A stretch of 64,000 nt of DNA from Symbiodinium natans (taxonomy: Eukaryota; Sar; Dinophyceae; Suessiales; Symbiodiniaceae), in assembly GCA_905221605.1 (NCBI GenBank), contig CAJNDS010000424.1:560978-624977 (forward strand). Direction: 5' to 3'. The position numbers were made by a program, and so were the translations under genes. This document shows positions 21,979-32,200 of the stretch, piece after piece. A model generated the notes under the pieces. The model did no database searches. It had not been told where the DNA came from and saw nothing but the letters and a program-made list of their open reading frames with translations. How positions within the stretch are numbered: position 1 is the stretch's first letter; every line of letters begins with the position of its first letter.

Positions 21979-22238
21979 CCCGAAGATTACTTGCAGCCGT
22001 GTTTGCACGAGCCTTTTTACACTTGAGAAGCCGTCGAGGCTACAGAGGGCCAATCTAGCGTAGGGCTTCCCAAGGAAGGCCTATAGAGCTCATACCAGCG
22101 GATTGGCGGAGTTGGGTCTCTCCCATCTTCTGTGAGCAGGGCAGCGGTCCCGGTCATCGCAGCACTGGTGTGCAGTAGAGTGGTGCTTTGAATTCATGCA
22201 GTGCTGTCATGGTACCACTCCATACCACAAGTTGTGAG

Positions 22239-22321
22239 GTGACTTGCTGCCTCGTGCGATGTTGGGGCCACCGTCGCCGCCTCCTCAGTTCGGGAGAGCC
22301 CGCGCTCGAGTCGCTGATCGG
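22239..22321 (+). CDS. coding-like island
   Basis: GTGAG|GTGAC; DLLPRAMLGPPSPPPQFGR then ARARVADR, ending GATCG|GGTTTAGGG. Confidence 0.4.
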
Positions 22322-22381
22322 GTTTAGGGTTTAGGGTTTAGGGTTTGTTGTTAAAGTTTGGAGCAAGCTTGGGGTGAGCAG

Positions 22382-22525
22382 GACCTGCTAGGAATCAAAC
22401 ATGCCAAGTTTGTGACACTGGCCTCTTGACGCTTGGTACCTTCGCCCGCCTTGGCACCGTGTCATCTCTGGCTCAAGAGCACATCAGGCAGGCACCTGCC
22501 TTCCTAGGCGGGGCTTGGCTTGCGA
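22382..22525 (+). CDS. one or two coding-like islands
   Basis: GAGCAG|GACCTG gives DLLGIKHAKFVTLAS; from about 22430 a second frame reads LGTFARLGTVSSLAQEHIR then QAPAFLGGAWLA to the G-strand array. Exact exon ends are not resolved. Confidence 0.4.
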
Positions 22526-22648
22526 TAGGGTTTAGGGCTTAGGGTTTAGGGTTTAGGGTTTAGGGTTTAGGGATTAGGGATTAGGGATTAGGGATGTTCG
22601 GTCCTTACTGTTTCAGACCTCCATGTCCCCACGACGCTGTGACAGCAG

Positions 22649-22738
22649 GTGCTACGTTCTATTTCCTGGCCTTCCTTGGCTTGGTGGCTGCGGCCACTCC
22701 AAGTTCCGTGTTCAATTCGGCTCTTTGCTTGGCGAGAT
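22649..22738 (+). CDS. coding-like island, hydrophobic (probable membrane segment)
   Basis: ACAGCAG|; ATFYFLAFLGLVAAATPS then SVFNSALCL, one membrane-length hydrophobic run. Followed directly by a family B MITE at 22765. Confidence 0.5.
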
Positions 22739-22764
22739 GCTAATGAGTTGAACCTACTAGAAGC

Positions 22765-22884
22765 AGGGGCCCCCCTTACTAACCTAACTGTAGTTCAGGG
22801 GCTTGTAACCGAATTTAGGATCCTCATAACACAATTTAGGGTTCTTATAACTCTACTTATAACTAGGGGGGCCCCTCCTTGTAG
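22765..22884. mobile_element. MITE family B copy
   Basis: Same interior in reverse orientation to 6239; right end GGGGCCCCTCCTTGTA-like. Lies directly after the island at 22649. Confidence 0.7.
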
Positions 22885-23111
22885 TAGGAGTGTCCCGCAT
22901 TTCATATTCCAGCCGCGTAAAGACCCTGCATGATTGGACTGGTAGCTCTTCTACATTCTGTCGCTGCCGGATTCTGAGGACCGATAAACTCTTCAGCCAG
23001 TTGCTCTATGTGCAGAGGACGGTAAGGACGGCTGGCCGCGCACATTGCGGGCATGATGTGGCCAACAGAGATGAGTGACGCGCATTGCTGACAAGGACTG
23101 CTGACATCAAG

Positions 23112-23207
23112 GATGGCATTTGCACAGGAAAACATGGCGGCAGCAACCCGTTCTCTCCAAAAGCTCGCGGTCCTGCTGTCGGCAGCTGAGCAGAGTTTCT
23201 GGCAGAG
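23112..23207 (+). CDS. coding-like island, helical
   Basis: CATCAAG|; MAFAQENMAAATRSLQKLA then VLLSAAEQSFWQR, ending GCAGAG|GTTTGG. Heptad-like helix. The opposite strand is also open (107 codons), but + has the better splice sites. Confidence 0.5.
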
Positions 23208-23995
23208 GTTTGGCCTTAAAGCCATACATGCGCATACTGCATACTGCTATAGCTCTGGAAGCCTCATCTTTTCTATTGGGGAAGGAGGGGGGGGGTATCC
23301 CGAAACCCTAAGCCTTAAACCCTCAACCCTGAAGCCTCAACCCCACTTTGTACCCAAAACCCTAAACCCGAAACCCTAAACCCTAAGCCCTAAAGGAACA
23401 GTTGGGGCTCCCCAAGGCTGCTCCTGGTGGCCGTGGTGTGCCCGCAGCCCGGAGGGGTTCAACGTTTCTCAGAGGTTCATGCGTGCTTAGAACCCCAATT
23501 ACAAGTTTACGGTTTAGGGTTTAGATTCTAAGGTTAGGGTTTAGGGTTTAGGGTCTAGGGTCTAGGGTCTAGGGTCTAGGGTTTAGGCTTCAGGGTTCAG
23601 GGCACATATAGCCCCAGTTGTAAGTCTACTTATCACCCATTTGGAGGACTTAGGGGCTTGCATGTGCGGTTCTGGTTGGGGTTCTAAGTATTCATGAACC
23701 CACATTGGGCAAGATGAGCCCGAAACCCTAAACCCTATACCCTAAACCCTATACCCTCCCCAGGTGGGCACATCCTGCTCTTTCACTTGCGATCAGTGAT
23801 GGTCCCTTTTGCCTCTCAGCAGCAGAGAGGAGGTGCAAGTGGCAAGAAAGGTGTTGGGTTTAGGGTTTCGGGTTTCGGGTTTCGGGTTTAGGGTTTAGGG
23901 TTTAGGGTTAGGGCTTATATACGGTTTAGGTTTAGGGTTTAGGGTTATTTTTCATACGCTTTGTCTATGCGGGCGCTTCTCTCTCCCATCTTGAG

Positions 23996-24078
23996 GTACT
24001 GAGCACGCTGGTCATCATCGCAGTGGAGCCGACGGCGTCTCGTCTCGCAATTTTCAATCCCCGACACCCGCATTTTGA
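23996..24078 (+). CDS. coding-like island
   Basis: CTTGAG|GTA; VLSTLVIIAVEPTASRLAI then FNPRHPHFE. Hydrophobic start; function unknown. Confidence 0.4.
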
Positions 24079-24179
24079 GAAACCGCCTTGAATCCCACGA
24101 ACCCATTTCCCTGTTCTTCCCTGTGAGATGTGATGCTTCATTGTCAAACTATTGTGACCCTGAACCCTGCGCCCTAGGT

Positions 24180-24314
24180 AACAAGGAGGGGCCCCCCCCC
24201 CCCCTTACTAACCTAACTGTAGTTAAGGGGCTTATAACCTAATTTAGGATCCTTAACCCAATTTAGGGTTCTTATAACTCTACTTATAACCGGGGGGGGG
24301 GGGGCCTCCTTGTA
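24180..24314. mobile_element. MITE family B copy
   Basis: Ends ACAAGGAGGGGCCCC / GGGGCCTCCTTGTA; C and G runs at the ends have expanded. Confidence 0.8.
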
Positions 24315-24802
24315 AGCCCCGAAACCTTGAGAAGCCTAAACAGTGGAACCTCCGAACCCTACACCCTTAAACCCTAAACTCCCAAACACTTATTAACCCT
24401 TGAACCCAATAAACCTTTCCACCCTTAAACCCTTGAACTCCAGAAAAAGCATCACCCTAGAGCCTAGCCCTCAACCTCTCCGCTGAAACCCAAACCCCAA
24501 AAGGGTTTAGGGTTTAGGGTTTAGGGTTTAGGGTTTAGGGTTTAGGGTTTAGGGTACCCATACCCAAAACGCTCAACCCCAAACCCTAAACCCTCAACCC
24601 CAAATCCTTAAACCCCAACCCGAAACCCTACACCCTAAACCCCAAACCTCAAACCCTAAACCGCACTCCCCAAACCCTAAACCTTAATCCCCAAACCCCA
24701 ACCCCCAAAATCCCTAAACCCCAAACCTCAAATTCTAAACCCTAAACCCTAAACCCTAAACCCTAAACCCTAAACCCTAAACCCTAAACCCTAAACCTTG
24801 AG

Positions 24803-24868
24803 GTGGACTGCCTATACCAGCGCTTCGCGGGGCTGACGACCCCCTACAGGCACCGAAGAGCCGACGCG
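24803..24868 (+). CDS. coding-like island
   Basis: The C-strand array (24735-24797) turns into CCTTGAG|GTGGAC; VDCLYQRFAGLTTPYRHR then RADA, ending GCG|GTCTCG; G-rich repeats follow. Confidence 0.55.
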
Positions 24869-24904
24869 GTCTCGGGGATTTCGGGTTCGGGGGTTGAGGA
24901 TGCT

Positions 24905-25145
24905 TGGGGTTTGGGGCTTGGGGTTTTGGGGTTTTAGGGTTTTAGGGTCTTAGGGGTTTAGGGTTGTTTGGTTTTTTGGGTTTTGGGGTTTTGGGGTTTT
25001 GGGGTTTTAGGGTTTTAGGGTTGTAGGGTTGTAGGGTTGTTTAGGGTTTTAGGGTTGTAGGGTGTTAGGGTTTTAGGGTTTCGGGGGGTTCTTAGGGTTC
25101 TCAGGGTTCTTAGGGTTTTCAGGGTTCTTAGGGTTCGCAGATGGA
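24905..25145. repeat. degenerate GGGTTTTA/GGGTTGTA array
   Basis: Units of 7-9 bases (GGGTTTTA, GGGTTGTA, GGGTTCTTA), locally homogenised. Confidence 0.8.
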
Positions 25146-25238
25146 GGGTTTAAGATTCAGGTTTGGGGTCTAGGGTTTAGAGTTTAGGGTTGAGGGTCTA
25201 GGGTCTGGGGTTCTGGGTTTTCAGGGTTGAGGATTGAG

Positions 25239-25383
25239 CTTTAACCTGGAAGAAGTGTGCCCTGAAGATGAAGCCGAAGGTCTCATGATTAGAGTTGCAC
25301 CAGCGTACAACATTTGCAAGTATCTTCATGGCCCATGGAATGCGAATAAACAATTGCTGCCTTTTCCAGCCTTATCTTGTTGA
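25239..25383 (+). CDS. possible terminal exon, unknown gene
   Basis: GATTGAG|; FNLEEVCPEDEAEGLMIR then VAPAYNICKYLHGPWNAN, open to TGA at 25381. Could end the gene whose islands begin near 15.5 kb. A 107-codon minus-strand frame overlaps. Confidence 0.4.
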
Positions 25384-25944
25384 AATAGTTTACTATTAAG
25401 GCGTGTGTGAGCGAGCGAACAGAGGTCCTTATAAGCAGAGCCGTGAGTCGAATGAACAGAGCATAACAGAGGATGTAGGAGGGAGAAGTTGAATAGCGAC
25501 TCAAGATACTGACCTCAAAATTCAGGTCTTTTCCTCCAAGCGTGGGTTTTGTGCGGTTGGCCTGCGAACGGAAAATGAGCGCAAGTTCCACGGGGCGTAC
25601 GGTTGCCTGCAAGCTTGTAAAGACCGTCTAGAAGGTAGTGAACAGGTTATTGTGTGCTCGAAGAATGCCATGTGGTGACTTCTCTAAAACATGGCGCCTC
25701 TTGGGGTCTCTATTACAAGGCGGCCCCGACAATTCAGGGTACCCATAAAGGCGCCGTCATTCTGAGAACAGGCCATGTGGTGCGCGCACGGTTGGGACAG
25801 CGAGTTTCTTGTTGGAATTCTACTTGGAGGGGTTTAGGGTTTAGGGTTTAGGGTTTAGGGTTTAGGGTTTAGGGTTTAGGGTTTAGGGTTTAGGCTTTCG
25901 GGTTTAGGGTTTAGGATTTAGGATTTAGGGTTTAGGGTTTAGGG

Positions 25945-26069
25945 GTACTTAGAACCCCCAACTAGCAGTCTACTTATGACCTACTTAGAGGACTTGTAGG
26001 GGCTCATAAGTCCCGTAGGGGCTCATAAGTCGCATAGTTAGGAGTTCTCAGTGCCCATGAACCTCCAGG
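25945..26069. mobile_element. MITE family D copy (diverged)
   Basis: GTACTTAGAACCCCCAACTA ... GCCCATGAACCTCCAG. A similar, array-filled copy is at 23487-23703. Confidence 0.55.
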
Positions 26070-26202
26070 GAGCATGGATTCTGGCTGTCCAGATTCCTTC
26101 AGGTATGGTCTTTTCCCTTAAAAACCCTAAACCCCAAACCTAAACCCTAAACCCCAAACCCCAAACCCTAAACCCTAAAACCCTCTGGGACCTCCGGGCC
26201 AG

Positions 26203-26269
26203 GTGGTTTTGCTGCTGCTGCCACCGGAGGCGGAAGCAGAGCCTCGGCGACGAGGCGTGGGCTGGGCAG
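26203..26269 (+). CDS. coding-like island
   Basis: C-strand array, GGGCCAG|; VVLLLLPPEAEAEPRRRG. May end at a GC donor (26254). Confidence 0.4.
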
Positions 26270-26809
26270 GGAGTGGATCTTAAAGCTTCACAAAAGCTCC
26301 AGCTAACTAAACCCTAAACCCTAAACCCTAAACCCTAAACCCTGAACCCTAGGGTGCATAAGGTGCTTCTATGGGGTTGTTACCCAAGGGTTTTTGCCGG
26401 ATTTAGAGGGGTTCTCTGCCCCCGCCCCATGCCTTGAAGCCCTCTTCGAGCCACGTCCTAGGCCCATGAGCCCCTTTGAACCTGAGAGGGTTTAGGGTTT
26501 AGGGTTCAGGAATTTAGGGTTTAGGGCTTGGGGTTTAGGGTTTAGGATTTTAAGGTTTAGGGTTCAGGGTTTGGGGTTGAGGGTACCACCCCTCAGGTAT
26601 GGGGGGGGAGGTTCCGAAACTCGGGTCTACCTTACTGGGGTACTTGTTCCAAGGGCTTCCTTGTATGTTGGGGTCTCTACGCTTGGGGCCCCGTATTATT
26701 GTGAACTCCAATATCTTCAGGGAACCCCAAACCCTAAACCCTAAACCCCAAACCCCAAACCCTAAGCCCAAAAGCCTTAACCCAAAGAAGCCGTGAGCAA
26801 AGTCCACAG

Positions 26810-26883
26810 GAGGCCGATGATCCCGACCGCCACGTGTTGGAGCCGCTCAGGGGAGATGGCGAGCCTCTGCGACACAACCTGGG
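26810..26883 (+). CDS. coding-like island
   Basis: C-strand repeats, TCCACAG|; EADDPDRHVLEPLRGDGEP then LRHNL, ending CTGGG|GTTTAGGG. Clear C-exon-G layout. Confidence 0.6.
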
Positions 26884-27837
26884 GTTTAGGGTTTAGAGTT
26901 TAAGGTTTAGGGCTAGGGTTTAGGGTTTGAGGTTCAGGGTTGAGGGTTGAGGGTTGAGGGTTTTCGGGGTTCAGGGGTTTCCGGGGTGAAGGGCTTTGGA
27001 CCAAGGTTCATAAGAATTTAGGTTCCGGTCTGTGCTGTGGTTCTGTGCAAGAATCCTTTCCAGTCTTCCATAGCCAGTGGCCTGTTGGGGTTTGAGTGCT
27101 CAGATACCCGGGACTTACCTACAGTTTATAGTAGTAACTACCCTTAAATCATAGGCATGACCCAAAAAGAACGGTAGGTCAAGAGGGGTCCCAGGTAGAT
27201 TTTGGGCGTGCTGCTGTCTGAGGATGACGATCCCATCTGTGAGGGCGCAGCACGCTGCGCCTCTGTGAGCATTGCGACGCTCGGCCTGCAACTGAGGGTA
27301 GAACAGCGTGGCCATGTTGGCCCACCCCAAGACCCATATCAATGTGTACATGTGCATGGGCAGAATGATGTCTTCAAGGAGAAGGCCCGAAAGCAGCGAG
27401 AATGTACATAAAACGCCTAAGCCCTCACCAAAGCCTAACACAGAAGGCCGGAATCCCCCATTTCTACACCCTTGTAGTGGTACTTGTCAATGCAGACCCC
27501 CACTCCCTCTGACCTTCCTCCAAGGATTTGTCTGATCCTCTTAGCTCCGCCCTCAGGACCTGCTGTGCTTTGAGGGGGGCTTCAGCCTCAAACTCCCAAA
27601 TTCTGAAAACCCGGCCCTAAATAAGAGCCCCAAACAAGTGATTTCGATCCCGCCCAAAAAACAAGAAAGCCCCCAAAACCCTAAACCCTAAACCCCCCCT
27701 TCCACCCCCCCAGAGCAAAAACCGCACGAGACTGAAGCCTTAAAGCCCATCAACCCTCAACCCTAAACCCTAAACACAAAAAAACTAAACCCTAAACCCT
27801 AAGCCCTAAACCCCAAACCCCAAACCCCAAACTCCGA

Positions 27838-27937
27838 AACCCTAAACCCTAAACCCTAAACCCTGACCCCTAAACCCTAAACCCTAAACCCTAAACCCTA
27901 AACCCTAAACCCTAAACCCTAAACCCTAAACCCTGCC
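27838..27937. repeat. C-strand telomere-type array
   Basis: About 13 CCCTAAA units ending ACCCTGCCCAG, which serves as the acceptor of the island at 27941. Confidence 0.95.
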
Positions 27938-27940
27938 CAG

Positions 27941-28013
27941 ATTGTGATGCTCCTCGCCGGCTCCCTGCTCGCTGGAGCACTCCACCTCCGCGAGAGTCCC
28001 CGCCTCGGAGAAG
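27941..28013 (+). CDS. coding-like island, hydrophobic
   Basis: The long C-strand array ends ACCCTGCCCAG|, then IVMLLAGSLLAGALHLRE and SPRLGE, ending AGAAG|GTTTAGGG. Both splice sites come from the repeats. Possibly an upstream membrane exon of the AI-2E gene. Confidence 0.6.
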
Positions 28014-28360
28014 GTTTAGGGTTTAGGCTCTTGGCTTAGGGTTTAGGGTTTAGGGTTTACGGTTCAGGGTTCAGGGTTTAGGGTTTAGGTTTTAGGATGT
28101 AGGGGGTTTGCCTGGGTCTCCGTTTAGGGTTTTAGGTCTTGGGCTTAGGATTTTTTGGCTTATACCCATTGCTCATGGGGGGTTATAACCTACTAGTTGG
28201 TACGGTTTGGGAGTCACCGTATAGTTTAAGGTTTGAGGTCTTGGGTTCTTTTAGGGTGTGTGGCGGGATGGCTTAGGGCTTCAGTGGCTGAGGACAGGGC
28301 TCGAGTTTGAGCGCCTGATGTCTTGGAAACCCTAAACCCTAAACCCTAAACCCTACCTAG

Positions 28361-28413
28361 AACGTCAACATTCCTCGGATTGGAGACTGCTGGGCTGTTG
28401 CCATGTTTGGAAG
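28361..28413 (+). CDS. coding-like island
   Basis: C-strand array, CTACCTAG|; NVNIPRIGDCWAVAMFGR, ending GGAAG|GCCGCT (GC donor). Possibly upstream part of the AI-2E gene. Confidence 0.5.
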
Positions 28414-28570
28414 GCCGCTGTCAGCAACGCCCTCAAGGCTTCTATAGAGATGAGGGACCTTGCGCCAAACTTTTGCGGGGCTCAGGACATTCCTTTGGTA
28501 ATGAAGTGAGAGTTTCTTCACTGAACCCCTAACGCCTTCTCTGTCCAAACACCGTGAACCTTGACACGTA

Positions 28571-28684
28571 ATATGGGAGTCGGAACAAGTACTAGTAGTA
28601 TTCCCTTATTGTCCCTATATACTTATACTACAGCAATTCAATAACCCCCCAAAACCCTGGTCTGATTATGAAGGCCCCTATCGT
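28571..28684. mobile_element. family E copy
   Basis: TATGGGAGTCGGAACAAGTA ... AATAACCCCCCAAAACCCTG ... AAGGCCCCTATCG. Confidence 0.6.
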
Positions 28685-28788
28685 AGTCCGTCAGGCTGGC
28701 AGAGCTACTCATCGGGTGCTGAGAACCTCGTGGATTGGCTTCAATCCACCACAAGGCGCAGCTCAACGATTATAGCCTGGGGTGCTCC

Positions 28789-28873
28789 CCCCTTATACTA
28801 ACAGTCCTTAAGAGGGATTTCAGTAGGGGAGCACTAGAATCCCTAGGACTGTTAGTATAAGGGGGAACATCCC
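28789..28873. mobile_element. MITE family C copy, near-perfect palindrome
   Basis: CCCCCTTATACTAACAGTCC and GGACTGTTAGTATAAGGGGG face each other around a 30-bp loop. Confidence 0.85.
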
Positions 28874-29154
28874 AAAGTGTAGCAGCTTCCTGCGTCTGTC
28901 AGAGCCCTAACAACGCCCCCAAGCCCTGATTGCACAAGTTGCCAGGAACCTCTCCCTCAGGCTTCGCTTGAGTGAAGACGCGGATGTTCGCTTGAATGGG
29001 ACTCTAGCCTCAGTTAAGGGTGAAGGGTTTCGGGGGGGGGGGGGGGGCGGGGCTGGGCTACCCCTAAACCCTAAACCCTAAACCCTAAACCCTAAACCCT
29101 AAACCCTAAACCCTAAACCCTAAACCCTAAAAGGGGGCAAGGTTGAAAGCTGAG

Positions 29155-29257
29155 GTTCTATACATCCATGCTGGATAAGGGCCAGAAGATTGTGTCGGGC
29201 GTGGTCGAGTCAATCATTGCCGAGGTCTCCTCGTGGCTTTGCTGTGATTGCGTCAAG
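29155..29257 (+). CDS. AI-2E gene exon: extracytoplasmic helix
   Basis: C-strand array, AGCTGAG|; FYTSMLDKGQKIVSGVVES then IIAEVSSWLCCDCVK, ending TCAAG|GTAAGC, the best canonical donor in the window. An earlier donor may be used, because phase to the next exon does not match. Confidence 0.6.
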
Positions 29258-32200
29258 GTAAGCTTGTCGTGGTTGTATGATGCATGGAGGGTTTAGGGTT
29301 TAGGGTTTAGGGTTTAGGGTTTAGGGTTTAGGGTTTCTGGCCGAGTCGTGCTTTACCAGTGAATCTGCCAAGGTGCGTGGTGACTTTGATCATCATCTTA
29401 CTGTATGTGATATTTGGATTGCTGTACCCCTTGCCAATCGGTGGCAAGGTAAGCAATCTGGCTGCTTGCTGGCAGTTCCAGCGGTGAGATCCTGCGACTA
29501 ATCATGGGGTCAGCCAGTTACAGTGCCGGTGAAAGCTCTAATCAGACCAGGTTCGCAGCTATCTGTGGAAGAAGACGTTTGTCTCGCTGTTGTATGGCTT
29601 CTCCGTCCGGTCCTCATGGTGCAGCGTAGCGCAAGGCGGACAGCACCTAGCCAGCAAGGTCTCGGCGCTGTTCTTGCTCTTGGACAACGATCTTGCCGCT
29701 GGCTTTAGTTAGCAACATGACAGCTGCCACACACACATGGGGGGTTTAGGAAAGTAAGGGACCCCTAGCATGGGCATGGACCCCCACATAGTAGGATCCC
29801 CTTACAAAATAGAAGGACCCCAAATGTGGTACCCAGAATGTCGTGAACCTCCACATGCATGCGCACCGGCTGCTTGGATGTCACACTTAGACGCAGAGTC
29901 TTAGAGGCCATCTTCTTCGGCATTGTTTCGTTTTTCTTCAACTACGTGCCAGAAGTCGGTTGGCACCCCAGTCCAGGGTCCAGCAGCTCCTGTGACAGTC
30001 GAACAGCCTGAAGGGTTCGGACTCTCAAGTCGTGAGTGGCCGTTGCAGGCACAATTATCGCCATTATCATTCCGATGCCTGTGACTAGGACCGCGAGTGG
30101 TACCCTTTTCCTTTTCTTCCGGCAGGTTGGTACCTTGAGCAACGCCCAGCAAATGAAAAGGCTTCCCGAGTTTATTCCTGGCTCCGAGCTTTCTGGGAAA
30201 CCTAGGTGATTCTCTTGGATGGTCGGCTACTGTCACCCACCGCCACGCCACCTTCCGGGCACCATTAGTCTTGTGGATTTGCGCTGCGGGACACGCAGGG
30301 CACGCATGGAGGAGGGTGATCCCTGAGGGCCGCATGAAACCTGAAATAGGGTTTGCGGCCCATACAGTATACTCTAAGCATCGATTTGCGTAGCCCAGGG
30401 TATCTGATCCGTCGTCGCGTAGGATGCTCCCAAGTCAGGGTTCATTTGGTCCCCGCGGATCTTGATGATCTGAGGCTGGTGAAGGCCACAATTGGACAGC
30501 TGGTCTTGAGCTGAAGAAGCAGACCTGGCAACCCTCAGCTGTCACTCCTCACCCAAGTCAGATTCCACCGAAGGTCCTCAAGGTTGTGTTCAACAACATC
30601 ATTGAGACGAGCCTCATCCAGAGCGACAGAGACATGAAGATACACCCAGAGATCTGGCTGAGATTCAGACTCCAGATCTATAGGGGCCCGAATAATTAGA
30701 AAGTTTTGGGGGGTTAGTATAGTATAATTACGCACAGCACGTGAGGTTTGCCGCCGCGCGTTGTTTTTCATTGGTTTTTGTGGGACGGGAGGCACCTCAT
30801 GATGGTCAATTTTATTGGATGTTTTTTTGGCGTTGCGCTGCCGCTATGGGTTTATGCTGATTTTTTAAGCAAGTCCTGGTGTTGTTTGACGCCACGTTTG
30901 CCGTCAGGCAGCATTTACATGGCTGGCTGCCTGATGTGTGTGCGCGCGCGGCAAACACTGTTATTTGCGATGTTTTCATGCACTTCTGCCAAGACAACCT
31001 CTGCAGCTGTGTTTTTTGGAGGCTTGCATTTCCGAGAACGCATTTGCCAAATTTCCGGACTTTCACGATTTTTGTGGGACGTGTTTTGGGCATGGTCGCG
31101 ACAGGCTGGACGCTTGTGACAGATTTTCTTGTTCCACATCCTTGTGCAGTATGTTGTACAAAGAGACGAAAACGCTGCAAATACCAGTGTTTTGGGCATG
31201 CATGCAATATGAATGACGTTCTTAACCCCCCCCCCCCCCCAACCCCCCCCCTCTCCCCCCGCCCCCCCGCCCCCCCCCCCCCCCCCCCTCCACCCCACCC
31301 CCCCCCCCCCCCCTACCCTCCACCCCACCCCCCCCCCCCCCCCCACCCCAAAGTTACCCCCCCCCCCCCCCACCCCAAAGTTACAGCCGTAGCTGACGGC
31401 AAACCTGGCGTGCTGCGGGTATCATTACAAAGGGATCACAAGGGAATACGCTTAGTAATTATTCCGACCCCTATAGTAGGTTCAGGGTAATTAGGGTTTA
31501 CAGGGTTTAGGGTTTAGGGCTACTCTACCCCACCTAGGCAGAGATTCTCAGTAAGAGCACGGTTCAAAAACGGATGGACTCTAGATCTGAGGATGCCAGG
31601 GGAACAGGGCTTAGGGTTTAGGGTTTAGGGCATCAGGATTAGGGTTTAGGGTTTAGGGTTTAGGGTTTAGGGTTTAGGGTTTAGGGTTTAGGGTATCAGG
31701 TCTGGGAATCTTGCATGGCATGTGAATGTCCGCGAAAGATCTGTCAAGAGAGGCGTGCAGGGAAATAGTGTTTGGGCAGAGGTCTTCACCTAAGATATGC
31801 ACGTTTACTGTAGGCCCTTATTCACTTTCCTTGGGTTTAGGTTGCCTTACAGGCCCCTTCAAACCAACAGGGGCACCCTTTTAAATTCCTAGGTTACTCT
31901 CGGGTCTAGCCGAAGATATTCATGTTCATGTCTTGAACTTGCTGGCTGTCTTCCAAATATCCTTGCACCGTGACCAGTCTGTGCCCACACCTCCTCTAGA
32001 CCGGTCAAGTTGTGGTTGTTTTGCGTTAAAGGGCCCTGTGCTTAGGAAGTGGTCGAAGCCTTAAATCCTAAACCCCTAACCCTAAACCCAAAACCCTAAA
32101 CCCCCAAACCCCCTAAACCCTAAACCCCCAAACCCCGAAACACTAATCCCCTACACCCTCAGTCCTTGAGGTCTGGGTCTTGCTGACCATCAACTACTTC

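Noticed and set aside
29901-30335. 144-codon minus-strand ORF
   Set aside because: It overlaps AI-2E exons on + (FNYVPEVG, TIIAIIIP), which have clear family motifs.
30879-31490. 203-codon + ORF and 152-codon - ORF
   Set aside because: Half of each is a C-run read as polyproline or polyglycine; the remainder is open in several frames and lies in an AI-2E intron.
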